This document shows positions 17,797-27,600 of a stretch of 49,533 bases of DNA, piece by piece. This DNA is from Planctomycetota bacterium. GTDB lineage: Bacteria > Planctomycetota > UBA8742 > UBA2392. Position numbers and translations under genes: made by a program. The stretch lies in NCBI GenBank assembly GCA_025993795.1, contig JAMQHL010000047.1:70529-120061 (forward strand). Reading direction: 5' to 3'. Position 1 is the stretch's first letter. The number at the start of each line of letters is the position of its first letter. A model generated the notes under the pieces. That model worked only from the letters and a program-made list of their open reading frames with translations. It was not told the DNA's origin and ran no database searches.

Positions 17797-18618
17797 ATGC
17801 CCGCAAGGCTTGCATTGGTTGCAATTGTGCTGGGGTTGCTTTCGGCATGTGGAGGCAACAAGGCCGGCACGCCGGGTAGTAACTCGGCGGCTGACACGCC
17901 CGCGAACTCAGGCCCGGGCAATACCGACACCGGGACAAACCGCCCGCCGGACCCGCCACGCAATCAGCCCGTTGCGCCAGAGCCCGCCCCGGTCAGCCAG
18001 CGCGAAGCCGCCTATGTCAGTTTCGAGGGCGGCCTGCGTGCATGGCCGGCAGAGAAGCGCGTCGAGATGGACGCATTCATGCTGAGTGAACAGACGCGTC
18101 CGCTTGAGTTCCTGCTTGTGGCCCCGGGCGGTGCGACGCACGAGTCGCTTTTCGCCGCCACCGCCAAGGGTGAGCATCTGAAACGCGCGCTCGAGATTGT
18201 CGGGTTGTCCGAGGGCAAAGAAAAGCGCATGGGTCGAGGTTACCTTGAGAAGCCCACCGGCGACCGCGTGAAGATCAGCGTGCGATTCAAGCACTCCGAA
18301 ACCGGCGAAACCACTGTGGTGCGCGTTGAGGAATGGCTGATGGATTTCCGGCTTGAGGGCAAGCCCGAGATGGTGGGGTGGGTGTTCACCGGCAGCCAGG
18401 AGCAGTTCCGGCCTGAGCTTAACCGCTCGCTGTTCGAGGCTGACCTGAAGGGCAACCTGATTGCGATGTGGCGTGACTCATCGTGCGTTCTCGACAACGA
18501 CCGCGAAAGCGGCACCCACAGCGACGTGTATTCACCCAACCCTAACGCGCCCGGTATCCCCCGTGCCGAGCGCGGCCAACCGGCAACCGTAACCCTGATC
18601 TTTGAGCCCCACGAATGA
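17797..18618 (+). CDS. Lipoprotein of unknown function in the exb cluster
   Basis: This 273-residue protein has a short signal ending in LLSAC with the lipidated Cys at residue 18, then a low-complexity linker rich in G, T, N and P (~20-65), then a globular domain. The domain includes EFLLVAPGGATHESLFAATAKGEH at ~105-128, a phrase seen in predicted envelope proteins of planctomycetes, but I cannot name a family. The ATG at 17797 was chosen because it gives the lipobox and has CGGAG 7 bases upstream. Its stop overlaps the start of the next gene (ATGA), so the two are translationally coupled. The linker suggests a tether from the membrane into the periplasm. Confidence 0.7.
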   Translation: MPARLALVAIVLGLLSACGGNKAGTPGSNSAADTPANSGPGNTDTGTNRPPDPPRNQPVAPEPAPVSQREAAYVSFEGGLRAWPAEKRVEMDAFMLSEQTRPLEFLLVAPGGATHESLFAATAKGEHLKRALEIVGLSEGKEKRMGRGYLEKPTGDRVKISVRFKHSETGETTVVRVEEWLMDFRLEGKPEMVGWVFTGSQEQFRPELNRSLFEADLKGNLIAMWRDSSCVLDNDRESGTHSDVYSPNPNAPGIPRAERGQPATVTLIFEPHE

Positions 18619-19667
18619 GCAGCGCAGCCACAACCAGTGTGTCCCTGCATGCGCAACTGCGCGTCGTGGCGCTGCGTCTGTTGGCCCGGCAGGCAGTTCG
18701 GGCGATTGTGGCGGGCATGCTGGCCGGCAGCACGATGGCACTGGCCGGGGTGTTGCTGCTGGTGGCGTTGCCGCTGGCACTCGGTTTGGCGTTTGCCTAC
18801 GCGGCTACCTGGGTACTGGCGCTGGGCGTCTGCGGGTTCATCGCCGGGCTGGTCGCGGCATTGCGCGGCACCCGGGTACCGAGCGTGACCGATGCGGCTT
18901 TGGCACTTGCGGGCAGGCTGGGCGATGATGACGGCGCGCTGGCAACGGCGTTGGAGATGGAAGAAACAGACCGCTTTCAGCAGCCGGTGCTGAAACGCGC
19001 CGGCGAGGCCTTGACGCAGGCGTTGCGGCTGCCAGCACCCCACGTGCTGACAACCCGGTCGCTGGTGATGGCGCCCCTGCTGATGCTGGCCGCGACGACG
19101 GCCCTGGTCTGGGCATTTGGTTTAGATGTGCCGCCGGCGCGCAAGCCGCGCCCGGATGCTGCCGCAGCCACGGCATTCAGCATCAACATCGACAGCAGCC
19201 GGGACGCCTCCGACACCGGCACCCGTGCCGAGACGATGGGGCTGCAGAAGGCCTCTTCCGCCATGAACAAGGCGGCGCAGCTCATGCGCAGCGAAAGCGC
19301 CACACACGACCAGCGGCAAAGCGCATTGGAAGATGCAAAGAAGGCCGGCGAAAACGCGGCACAAACACAGATGCGGCAAGGCGCAGCCGGGCTGCCTGAG
19401 ACAGCGCCATCCAGCCCCGCAGAACGGCAGGCGCTTGCGACGCGGCTTGAAAACCTCGCCATGGGCGCCGGAGAGAAAGCCGGCGACAAGGGCGGCACCG
19501 GCGACAGCGGCCAGGGAGGTGAGGTCGGGTCAGGGAATGTTGAACAGCGCTTTGTGCCCTTCCCCAGTGTCAAGCGCGGTGCTGCAGGGGCGACATCAGA
19601 ACTGGCGTCCCAGGCGCCGGAGCGGCGGGACTTTGCGCAAAGGGCACTTGCGGCGCTTGAGAAGTGA
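18615..19667 (+). CDS. DUF4175-like multi-spanning membrane protein
   Basis: This 350-residue protein has two adjacent membrane helices (~30-60 and ~62-84), a cytosolic segment, a third helix (~150-170), and a polar, alanine- and glutamine-rich tail with helical and disordered stretches (~175-350). The front part (RLLARQAVRAIVAG, then DAALALAGRLGDDDGALATALE) resembles DUF4175-type proteins, which carry a similar DDxLxTALE segment between helices. The start overlaps the lipoprotein stop by four bases (ATGA). The inositol-phosphate synthase gene follows 29 bases after its stop, so transcription may continue into it. The family call is tentative; topology and coupling are directly visible. Confidence 0.5.
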   Translation: MSSAATTSVSLHAQLRVVALRLLARQAVRAIVAGMLAGSTMALAGVLLLVALPLALGLAFAYAATWVLALGVCGFIAGLVAALRGTRVPSVTDAALALAGRLGDDDGALATALEMEETDRFQQPVLKRAGEALTQALRLPAPHVLTTRSLVMAPLLMLAATTALVWAFGLDVPPARKPRPDAAAATAFSINIDSSRDASDTGTRAETMGLQKASSAMNKAAQLMRSESATHDQRQSALEDAKKAGENAAQTQMRQGAAGLPETAPSSPAERQALATRLENLAMGAGEKAGDKGGTGDSGQGGEVGSGNVEQRFVPFPSVKRGAAGATSELASQAPERRDFAQRALAALEK

Positions 19668-19696
19668 CTGCCGCGCGTGAACCACAGGAGGAATCG

Positions 19697-20875
19697 ATGG
19701 GCATTGGAGTGTACTTTATTGGTGCCCGCGGCAACGTTGCCACGACGGTCATGGCCGGCACGCTTGCCATCGTTCAGAATCGCGCGGGCACTACCGGCAT
19801 GGTCACGGAAGGCCCGGAGTTTCGCGGCATTTCACTGCCCGCGGTTCGCGAACTAACGTTCGGCGGTGTCGACGTAAGCAGCAAACCCTTGCACGAGAAG
19901 GCCGTTGAACTGGGCGAGTCGCGCGTTCTGCCTGAAAAGCTGGGCCGTGACCTGCGTGATGACCTGACAGAGATAGACAGGAGCGTCCAGACGGTGCAGG
20001 GCTTCAGCTTCGGGACGCTGCCCAAGGGCGGCTATCTGGCTGAGCTGACGCGCATCGAAGAACGGATCGCCCGCTTTCGCACCGACCACAACCTCGACCG
20101 CGTGATTGTCGTCAACCTGTGCAGCACCGAACCCCACTTCGCCGAGACAGCCGACTTCGATTCGCCAGAGCGCCTGTTGGAGGCGCTGCCCAAGGCCGGC
20201 GCCGGGTTTACTTCGGGCACGCTGCTGGCAGCACTGGCTGCACTGCGGCAGGGCTGCGCCTACATTAACTTTACGCCAAGCCAGGCCAGCGAACTTCCGG
20301 CGCTGCGCAGGATCGCGCGGGACTCGCGCCTGCCCCACGCAGGCAAAGACGGCAAGACCGGCGAAACACTGCTCAAGACCGTGTTGGGCCCGATGTTCCT
20401 GGCGCGCAATCTCAAGGTTCTGAGCTGGATCGGCAGCAATTTTCTCGGCAACAACGACGGGGCAGTGCTTGATGCACCTGCCAGCAAGGACAGCAAGCTG
20501 CGCCAGAAAGACGTGGCGCTGCGCGAAATGCTGGGCGGGGCGTTCGTGCGCACCGATATCCAGTATGTGCCCAGTCTGGGCGACTGGAAGACCGCCTGGG
20601 ACCTGATCCATTTTGAGGGCTTCCTCGGCACGCAGATGACGTTTCAGTTCACCTGGCAGGGGTGCGACAGCGCGCTCGCGGCGCCGCTGGTGCTTGATCT
20701 GGTAAGACTGGTAGGCCTGTCGTGGCAGCGCGGAGAGATCGGGATGCTGCAACATCTGGCACCGTTCTTTAAGAACCCTCTGGACGGTCACACTCACGAC
20801 TTTGCCCAGCAGATGGCCGGCTTGTACGCGTGGCTCGACACGGTGCGCGCCGACCACTCCCGTGAGCGGAAGTAG
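19697..20875 (+). CDS. ino1: Inositol-3-phosphate synthase
   Basis: This cytosolic enzyme (392 residues) converts glucose 6-phosphate to 1D-myo-inositol 3-phosphate with bound NAD, the first step of inositol synthesis. The N-terminal NAD site is GVYFIGARGNVATTV. Family landmarks follow: VVNLCSTEP, INFTPSQASELP, the active-site region GKTGETLLKTVLGPMFLARNL, SNFLGNNDG, and CDSALAAPLVLDLVRL near the C-terminus. The length suits the shorter prokaryotic class. The ATG at 19697 was preferred over an upstream frame opening at 19664 because CAGGAGG stands just before it and the Rossmann fold begins at residue 2. Inositol may serve phosphatidylinositol-type lipids or a compatible solute; nothing nearby decides between them. 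Confidence 0.92.
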   Translation: MGIGVYFIGARGNVATTVMAGTLAIVQNRAGTTGMVTEGPEFRGISLPAVRELTFGGVDVSSKPLHEKAVELGESRVLPEKLGRDLRDDLTEIDRSVQTVQGFSFGTLPKGGYLAELTRIEERIARFRTDHNLDRVIVVNLCSTEPHFAETADFDSPERLLEALPKAGAGFTSGTLLAALAALRQGCAYINFTPSQASELPALRRIARDSRLPHAGKDGKTGETLLKTVLGPMFLARNLKVLSWIGSNFLGNNDGAVLDAPASKDSKLRQKDVALREMLGGAFVRTDIQYVPSLGDWKTAWDLIHFEGFLGTQMTFQFTWQGCDSALAAPLVLDLVRLVGLSWQRGEIGMLQHLAPFFKNPLDGHTHDFAQQMAGLYAWLDTVRADHSRERK

Positions 20876-20976
20876 GGCACGCCGCCCGCCCGGTTCGCGG
20901 TGCGCAGTTCGGTACTTTCCGATGTGGCAATTCGTTCGAGATAAAACTAGCCTTGGGACGCTTCGTGAGGGCTTCT

Positions 20977-21567
20977 ATGTCCACCGACGTTCGTAAGGTT
21001 GAAGATTCGGGCTGGCGCCGGCCGCTTGAGGTTCTGGTTGCTCAGCCGGCGCAGGCGCGTGACAGTTTTGCCGCGCACCTCGACTTCACGTTCTCAAAAT
21101 CCCTGCTAGGCGAAGCCGTCAAGCAGGCGGCGGCCATCATTGATGCCGACCGCAAAGGTATGATCGCGCGCCTGAACGGCTGGCGTTCGTTCGTGCCGAC
21201 GCGCAACGTGACCTGGGCCGAAGTAGTCGATCGCCTGACGAATGCTTTCGGCGTGCCGGCTCAGCTCGACAAGTCGATTGAGCACCGCGAGCGCCATCTG
21301 CAGAAACTCTTTCACGAGCGCGGCCTGCCCACCGGCTCGGTTCTGAACTCCGTCGCCGATGCCGTGCATGATGGCCAGGTCATCAAGGGACAGGCGCGTC
21401 GCAACTGGTTTGACCCCGTACGCATCGTCATGCAGACGCTGCAGGGCTTTGCGTCGCTGTACACGACGGACGCCGCGCCGGCGGTGAACTGCGTGTATGC
21501 AATTCTCGAGCTTCTGCACCCAGCCGAAGTGCCTACACCGTTCAGCGCGCTACCCAAGAAACTGTAG
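20977..21567 (+). CDS. Conserved-looking cytosolic protein, function unknown
   Basis: This 196-residue protein has no signal peptide or membrane helix. Its sequence is mixed helical, with GWRSFVPTRNVTWAEVVDRL in the middle and VNCVYAILELLHPAEVPTPF near the C-terminus. I recognise no family. The ATG at 20977 was chosen because GAGG lies 6 bases upstream; a TTG-opening extension at 20953 is not supported. The stop runs directly into a strong hairpin shared with the convergent mdh gene. The gap from ino1 is 101 bases, so it may have its own promoter, although none is clear. Confidence 0.55.
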   Translation: MSTDVRKVEDSGWRRPLEVLVAQPAQARDSFAAHLDFTFSKSLLGEAVKQAAAIIDADRKGMIARLNGWRSFVPTRNVTWAEVVDRLTNAFGVPAQLDKSIEHRERHLQKLFHERGLPTGSVLNSVADAVHDGQVIKGQARRNWFDPVRIVMQTLQGFASLYTTDAAPAVNCVYAILELLHPAEVPTPFSALPKKL

Positions 21568-21588
21568 GGGCGCAGCAAGCTGCGCCCC
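21567..21588. terminator. Hairpin between the convergent unknown gene and mdh
   Basis: GGGGCGCAG (21567-21575) pairs perfectly with CTGCGCCCC (21580-21588) around a CAAG loop. It starts on the last base of the upstream stop codon and ends 38 bases before the mdh stop. T-rich ends are weak, but the position suits a bidirectional terminator. Confidence 0.6.
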
Positions 21589-21626
21589 TTGCACATTTGA
21601 TCTGCGATGCGTCGAGTGCGGAAACG

Positions 21627-22659
<1,033 letters not shown>

Positions 22660-22753
22660 CGTGCTGCGGCAAGCCACAGTGGCGCGCGCAGGGGTGTGTC
22701 ACAAAAGGGCGCGGACAATAGTGAACAAGTGCCTCTAGTCAAGCGTTTTATGC

Positions 22754-22781
22754 TTCAAATTCGCGCCAAGCCTCGTATAAT
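22754..22781 (+). promoter_or_regulatory. Promoter for the rhodanese gene
   Basis: A perfect TATAAT (22776-22781) stands 16 bases after TTCAAA (22754-22759), four of six matches to the -35 box. It drives rightward, away from the mdh promoter, and lies about 67 bases before the rhodanese start. Confidence 0.5.
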
Positions 22782-22847
22782 TATGACCCTGATTGAGCTC
22801 TTTGGATTGACGGACTTCTTCTCTCGGCCGCTGGAAAAGGGACACCG

Positions 22848-23240
22848 ATGCAACTGCCGCCAAGACTTCGACCCACCGACGCAGCAACGATTCTTGAACC
22901 GACCACGACAGCCGCAGCAAAACCCAAACGCAAGAAAACCAAGGCAGTCAAACCCATTACGAATCAGCCCTTCCTCACGCTGATCGATGTGCGTATGCCA
23001 CAGGAACTGACGTCCGGGACCATCCCGGGTGCAACCCACATTCCGCTGGACAACATCCTGGACACCGTGCCCAAGAACATTCCCGACCCGACGGCCCCTG
23101 TGGTCGTCTACTGCAAAAGCGGGATGCGCGGTGGTATGGCGCAGGGTGCGCTGCGCAAACTGGGCTACACCAACGTCAGCAACATCGTTGGCGGCTTTGA
23201 CGCATGGCAGAAAGCCGGCTTGCCCACGACAGGCGACTAA
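22848..23240 (+). CDS. Single-domain rhodanese-like protein
   Basis: This 130-residue protein has a Pro/Thr/Lys-rich N-terminal ~38 residues, then one rhodanese domain (~40-126). Visible landmarks are LIDVRMPQELTSGTIPGATHIP, the active loop CKSGMRGG with the catalytic Cys at residue 89, and the closing GGFDAWQKAGLP. Such proteins carry a persulfide on the Cys and pass sulfur to acceptors; the substrate here is unknown. No signal peptide is seen, so a cytosolic site is expected. A purine-rich GGAAAAGGGA precedes the ATG. It has its own promoter and a strong terminator and so forms a single-gene unit. Confidence 0.9.
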   Translation: MQLPPRLRPTDAATILEPTTTAAAKPKRKKTKAVKPITNQPFLTLIDVRMPQELTSGTIPGATHIPLDNILDTVPKNIPDPTAPVVVYCKSGMRGGMAQGALRKLGYTNVSNIVGGFDAWQKAGLPTTGD

Positions 23241-23256
23241 GTTTCACGATGCAAGT

Positions 23257-23288
23257 AAGCGGACGGCTTCGGCCGTCCGCTTTTCGTT
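23257..23288 (+). terminator. Rho-independent terminator after the rhodanese gene
   Basis: A perfect 11-bp stem (23257-23267 with 23272-23282) is closed by a TTCG tetraloop and followed by TTCGTTT. This is a textbook intrinsic terminator. Confidence 0.85.
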
Positions 23289-23351
23289 TCAAGACCGCGC
23301 GGGCGCATGAAAATGTGCCCATCGACTGACGGCGAACCTAGACTCCTGCAC

Positions 23352-24068
23352 ATGCGCGCAGTGTTTCTGCCGGGGCTTGATGGAGTGGGGTTCTCCGCCG
23401 AAACAATCGGTGAGCTCACGTCATTGCTGACCATCGAGGTCTTTCAGTACCCGCTGGGTCTGAGGCTGGAGTGGCCGACCCTGTGCCACAGTATCGCCGA
23501 GCGCATGAAGCAACTGTCCGCCGGCTTGCTGATCGGTGAAAGCTTTGGCGGCGCAGTTGCCCAGGAAGTTCTGCTTCGCCACCCCGATGTTGTGAAGTCA
23601 GCCTTTCTGCTTTCGACCTTTCCAATGGAACCCGAGCCGTTTGCTGCCGCGTTGGGCCGCGTAGCGACCCGAGTGCTGCCCCGGGCGCTGATTAAGCCGG
23701 TTTCGCGTCGGCTGGCCGCATGGAAGCTGGCGGGTACGCTCAAGGGGACGGACCGCGCGAAGTTCCTCGCGCGTTTCGGCGAAGTTGACCACGCGGAGAT
23801 GGCAAGACGCCTGGAGCTGTTGAAGGGCTTCGACTCACGCCCGCGGTTGATGGGCGTCCGCATACCGATTGAGTTCGCATATGGAACGCGCGACACGATG
23901 TGCGCCGCGCCCGAGATGTTGCGCGCATGGAAGAACGTGCCAGACTGCCGCGTGCATGCACTGGAAGGCTACGGCCACCTTGTCAGCGTGGAAGCCGCGC
24001 CGGAGTTGGCAAAGCTGATCGACGCCTGGGCCGCGCGGACTCCACCAGATGAAACACCGGGCAAATGA
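23352..24068 (+). CDS. Alpha/beta hydrolase
   Basis: This protein of about 238 residues has an alpha/beta-hydrolase fold. FLPGLDGVGFS near the start forms the oxyanion turn; the nucleophile elbow is GESFGG (Ser 64 from this start), the acid is in YGTRDTM (Asp 181) and the base in GYGHLV (His 209). No signal peptide is present. The start is uncertain: 23352 places the fold at residue 1, as in related proteins, while an ATG at 23307 would add 15 residues; neither has a good ribosome site. The 3' end overlaps the next gene by 20 bases, so it belongs with the hydantoinase/oxoprolinase pair. The substrate is unknown; an ester or amide is plausible. Confidence 0.8.
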   Translation: MRAVFLPGLDGVGFSAETIGELTSLLTIEVFQYPLGLRLEWPTLCHSIAERMKQLSAGLLIGESFGGAVAQEVLLRHPDVVKSAFLLSTFPMEPEPFAAALGRVATRVLPRALIKPVSRRLAAWKLAGTLKGTDRAKFLARFGEVDHAEMARRLELLKGFDSRPRLMGVRIPIEFAYGTRDTMCAAPEMLRAWKNVPDCRVHALEGYGHLVSVEAAPELAKLIDAWAARTPPDETPGK

Positions 24069-26043
24069 CCGAGCCGTTGCAGGCATAGATGTCGGAGGCA
24101 CATTCACCGACGCGGTGCTGCTGCGCGGTCACACTCTGTTTACCTGCAAGCTTCCCAGCACACCGCATGACCCGGGCATTGCCGTCGGCGAGGCACTCAG
24201 GCGCCTTGGCGGCGCAGACCTGCTGGTGCATGGCACGACCGTCGCCACGAACGCGCTGCTGCAGGGTAAGCTTGGCCGCGCTGCCTTCATCACGACGCGC
24301 GGGTTTCGTGACGTGCTTGCGATCGGCCGCCAGAACCGCTCCTCCGTTGATCTGTACGCCCTTGAGCCGGCGCAGCGCCAGACACTGATTCCGGCAGAAT
24401 TGCGCTTTGAAGTTGCCGAAAGGCTCGAGCCTGACGGCAGCGTCGAGCAGCCGCTGACGGCCCACGAAGTGGTGCGGGTCGTCGAGCAAGTGAAAGCAAG
24501 CGGCGTGCAGGCCGCCGCAGTCTGCCTGCTGCACAGCTATGCCAATCCCGTGCATGAACGAGCGCTGGGCGACGCGCTGGAGCAAGCGGGCATCGCCGCG
24601 GTTCTTTCATCCGCGCTGGCGCCTGAGTTCCGTGAGTACGAACGCAGCCTGGTGACTGCAGCCAACGCGGGACTGTTGCCGATCCTGCGCGGGTACATCA
24701 GTCGCCTGCAGGAACGCGCGGCGCCCGCGCGGGTGGTGCTGATGCACTCAGCGGGCGGATGGCTGCCCGCGCAGATTGCGGCGCTTGAACCCGTGAAGCT
24801 GGCGCTATCAGGCCCCGCCGGCGGCATTGCCGGTGTGCGCGCAGCGCTGGCCGCCGAGGGGTTGAGCGACGGTCTTGCATTCGACGTGGGCGGCACCAGC
24901 ACCGATGTTGCGCGCGTGCACCCGCAGGCGGGACTGCGCAGTGTCACCGAGATTGCCGGTCTGCCCCTGCGTACTCCCAGTCTCGACATTCACACCATCG
25001 GTGCAGGCGGAGGCAGCATTGCCTGGCTGGACGCGGGCGGTGCATTGCATGTCGGACCGCAGAGCGCGGGCGCGGAACCTGGCCCTGCCTGCTATGGGTG
25101 GGGCGGCAGACGGCCCACGCTGACAGACGCGTTGCTGGTGCTGGGGCGCATCCCGCGTGACCTGAAACTCGGCGGCGAGATGGGGCTTTACGCCGACAAA
25201 GCCAGTGCTGCACTGCGCAGCCTCGACATCGGAACGCCAAGGCAAGCCGCCGAGGCAGTGCTGCGTGTTGCGCTGGCCGGGGTTGAGCGCGCGTTGCGGC
25301 GCGTGATGTTTGAGCGGCACGGAATCACTGGGCTGCCGCTCGTGCCGTTTGGCGGGGCCGGTGGGTTGCTGGTCTGCGACCTGGCCGAGTTGGTGGGCAG
25401 TGACACGGCGCTCGTTCCGCGCGAGCCCGGGTTGTTGTGCGCGCTTGGCATGCTGCACACGCCGGCAACGCGCGACCTGTCACGGACCCTGCTGCTGCGT
25501 GACGATGACAAGGCCCTGCCGGAAGCCACGGGTGTCGCCGATGAGCTGGAGAAGCGTGCAACACAGGAACTGCGCGAATGCGGCTTGCCCGGCCCGTTCC
25601 GTTGCCATGCCACTCTTGATGTGCGCTATGTCGGCCAGAGTTTTGAGCTGAGTGTTCCCCTGGGCAGCAACTGGAAAGCCCAGTTCGCCAAAGAGCACGA
25701 AGCGCAGTTCGGTTTCAAGCGCGTGCACGAACCCGTCGAGATCGTCAACGTGCGCGTGCAGGTGGTTGCGAAGCAACACCCACTCCGGATTCCGCTGGCG
25801 GCGGCGGCTTGGGGCGCGCCAAAGCCGGCGGGGACTTCCGGAAAGGCATCTGTGTATGACCGGGCTGCGCTGTCAGTGGGCGCCAAGCTGAAAGGCCCCG
25901 CGATCGTCACCGAACTCTCGTCCTGCCTGTACCTGAAAGCGGGGTGGCACATGACAGTCACGAAGTCAGGTCAACTGCTGCTAACCATGAACAAGAGCCC
26001 CGAGCGCAAGCGGCGGGCAAAGGCCAGAAAGAAACGCAAGTGA
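24049..26043 (+). CDS. hyuA: Hydantoinase A / 5-oxoprolinase ATPase-type subunit
   Basis: This 664-residue protein carries the N-terminal hydantoinase_A_N domain with AGIDVGGTFTDAVLL (residues ~10-24) and HGTTVATNALLQGK (~60), the central hydantoinase A domain with FDVGGTSTDVARV and IGAGGGSIAWLD, and a C-terminal domain. The family opens cyclic amides such as N-methylhydantoin or 5-oxoproline using ATP, acting with the B subunit. The length is normal. The C-terminus is an unusual string of Lys and Arg. It overlaps the hydrolase gene by 20 bases and the B-subunit gene by four (GTGA), so all three are translationally coupled. The exact substrate cannot be read from the sequence. Confidence 0.9.
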   Translation: MKHRANDRAVAGIDVGGTFTDAVLLRGHTLFTCKLPSTPHDPGIAVGEALRRLGGADLLVHGTTVATNALLQGKLGRAAFITTRGFRDVLAIGRQNRSSVDLYALEPAQRQTLIPAELRFEVAERLEPDGSVEQPLTAHEVVRVVEQVKASGVQAAAVCLLHSYANPVHERALGDALEQAGIAAVLSSALAPEFREYERSLVTAANAGLLPILRGYISRLQERAAPARVVLMHSAGGWLPAQIAALEPVKLALSGPAGGIAGVRAALAAEGLSDGLAFDVGGTSTDVARVHPQAGLRSVTEIAGLPLRTPSLDIHTIGAGGGSIAWLDAGGALHVGPQSAGAEPGPACYGWGGRRPTLTDALLVLGRIPRDLKLGGEMGLYADKASAALRSLDIGTPRQAAEAVLRVALAGVERALRRVMFERHGITGLPLVPFGGAGGLLVCDLAELVGSDTALVPREPGLLCALGMLHTPATRDLSRTLLLRDDDKALPEATGVADELEKRATQELRECGLPGPFRCHATLDVRYVGQSFELSVPLGSNWKAQFAKEHEAQFGFKRVHEPVEIVNVRVQVVAKQHPLRIPLAAAAWGAPKPAGTSGKASVYDRAALSVGAKLKGPAIVTELSSCLYLKAGWHMTVTKSGQLLLTMNKSPERKRRAKARKKRK

Positions 26044-27587
26044 ACGCAGCCGAACTCAGCATCCTGCATCACGCTCTTGTTGGCGCAGCCGAAGAAATGG
26101 GCGAAGCGCTCAAACGTGCCGCGTTCAGTCCGAACATCAAGGAACGGCAGGACTACTCGTGCGCGCTGTTTGATGCCAAGGGCCGCCTGCTGGCACAAGC
26201 CGCACACCTGCCCGTGCACCTTGGCAGCATGCCGGCGAGCGTCGACGCGGTGCTGCGCGCACGGAAGCTGAAACCGGGCGAATGCGCAATCGTGAATGAC
26301 CCTTACGATGGGGGCACTCATCTGCCGGACCTGACCGTGGTGGCGCCGGTGTTTGCAGCCGGCGCGCTCATTGGCTACACCGCGAATCGCGCGCACCATG
26401 CCGACATCGGCGGGGCCTCCCCGGGCAGCATGGCGCCGCAGGCAGACCTGATGGCGGAGGGCATCGTGATTCCGCCCTCCGTGCTGCGTACGAGCGCGGG
26501 CCTGCCGACCGACACCTGGAAGTTCATACTGGCGAACACACGCACTCCGCACGAACGCGACGGCGACCTCAAGGCCCAGCTTTCCGCCTGTGATCGCGGT
26601 GCAACACGCATGGTCGAAGTTCGTTCTCGCGTCGGCAGAGCCCTGTTTGGACGCCAGTGCAAGTCCCTGCTTGCCCACAGCCGGGTGCTGATGCGCGAAA
26701 GCCTCAAGCGCTTTCGGCCGGGGGTGTATGAGGCCGACGACTTCGTTGATGACGACGGCGCCGGCACACGCGATATCCCGATTCGCGTGACACTGACCGT
26801 TTCCCGCGAGAACCTGGTCTTTGATTTTTCCGGCAGCGCGCCCCAGGTTCGCGGCGGCGTAAATGCTGTTCTCGCGGTCACCCAGAGCGCCGCCTTCTAT
26901 GCCGTGCTCTGCCTTTGCAATCCGCGCCCCCCGATCAACGCCGGCTGTTTCGAGTGCATCGAGGTTGTCGCGCCGCAGGGCTGCGTCGTCAATGCGCGCC
27001 GGCCCGCACCTGTGGCGGGTGGCAACGTTGAGACAAGCCAGCGTATCGTAGACGTGTGCCTGGCTGCGTTGGCGCAGGCGGTGCCCGGCGTCGTACCCGC
27101 CAATTCCCAGGGAACGATGAACAACCTGACCATCGGCGGCGCCTGGCCCGACGGTCGCCCGTTCACGTACTACGAGACGATTGCCGGAGGCTGCGGTGGG
27201 GGACCGAACCGTGCGGGGGCCGGTGCCACCCACAGCCACATGACCAACACGCTGAACACGCCGGTCGAGGCGCTTGAGCACGCCTATCCGTTGCGCGTCG
27301 AGGAGTACTCGCTTCGTGAGGGCAGTGGCGGCGCGGGCGAGCACGCCGGCGGCGAAGGTGTAGTCCGCCGCGTGCGCGCGCTGTACCGCGCACAATTTGC
27401 GTTGCTGGCAGAGCGCCGCCGGCGCGGGCCTGCAGGATTTGCCGGGGGCACAGCCGGGGCGCCCGGCCTGGACCGGATGATTCGTGCCAACGGCGACGAA
27501 GAAGCGCTTGAGCCCAAGTGCCAGGGCGAGTTGCGCCCGGGCGACGCGATCGAGCTCCAGACACCCGGCGGCGGCGGTTGGGGTTAA
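26040..27587 (+). CDS. hyuB: Hydantoinase B / oxoprolinase subunit
   Basis: This 515-residue protein is the usual partner of subunit A. Its start has the family look: LHHALVGAAEEMGEALKRAAFSPNIKERQDYSCALFD. It continues with NDPYDGGTHLPDLTVV and ANRAHHADIGG, and it ends with the Gly-rich TPGGGGWG. The GTG at 26040 overlaps the A-subunit stop (GTGA) and puts the conserved region at residue 1; an upstream in-frame ATG at 25944 lies inside the A gene. The gene ends 13 bases from the convergent DUF2188 gene. Reaction specificity, whether hydantoin, oxoproline or acetone-carboxylase-like, is not decidable here. Confidence 0.9.
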   Translation: MNAAELSILHHALVGAAEEMGEALKRAAFSPNIKERQDYSCALFDAKGRLLAQAAHLPVHLGSMPASVDAVLRARKLKPGECAIVNDPYDGGTHLPDLTVVAPVFAAGALIGYTANRAHHADIGGASPGSMAPQADLMAEGIVIPPSVLRTSAGLPTDTWKFILANTRTPHERDGDLKAQLSACDRGATRMVEVRSRVGRALFGRQCKSLLAHSRVLMRESLKRFRPGVYEADDFVDDDGAGTRDIPIRVTLTVSRENLVFDFSGSAPQVRGGVNAVLAVTQSAAFYAVLCLCNPRPPINAGCFECIEVVAPQGCVVNARRPAPVAGGNVETSQRIVDVCLAALAQAVPGVVPANSQGTMNNLTIGGAWPDGRPFTYYETIAGGCGGGPNRAGAGATHSHMTNTLNTPVEALEHAYPLRVEEYSLREGSGGAGEHAGGEGVVRRVRALYRAQFALLAERRRRGPAGFAGGTAGAPGLDRMIRANGDEEALEPKCQGELRPGDAIELQTPGGGGWG

Positions 27588-27600
27588 GCCTGATTCGTGA

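Noticed and set aside
23352..24068. The alpha/beta hydrolase as the missing kynurenine formamidase
   Set aside because: It is coupled to the hydantoinase/oxoprolinase genes, lies on the other strand from the kynurenine-type operon, and shows only the general hydrolase triad.
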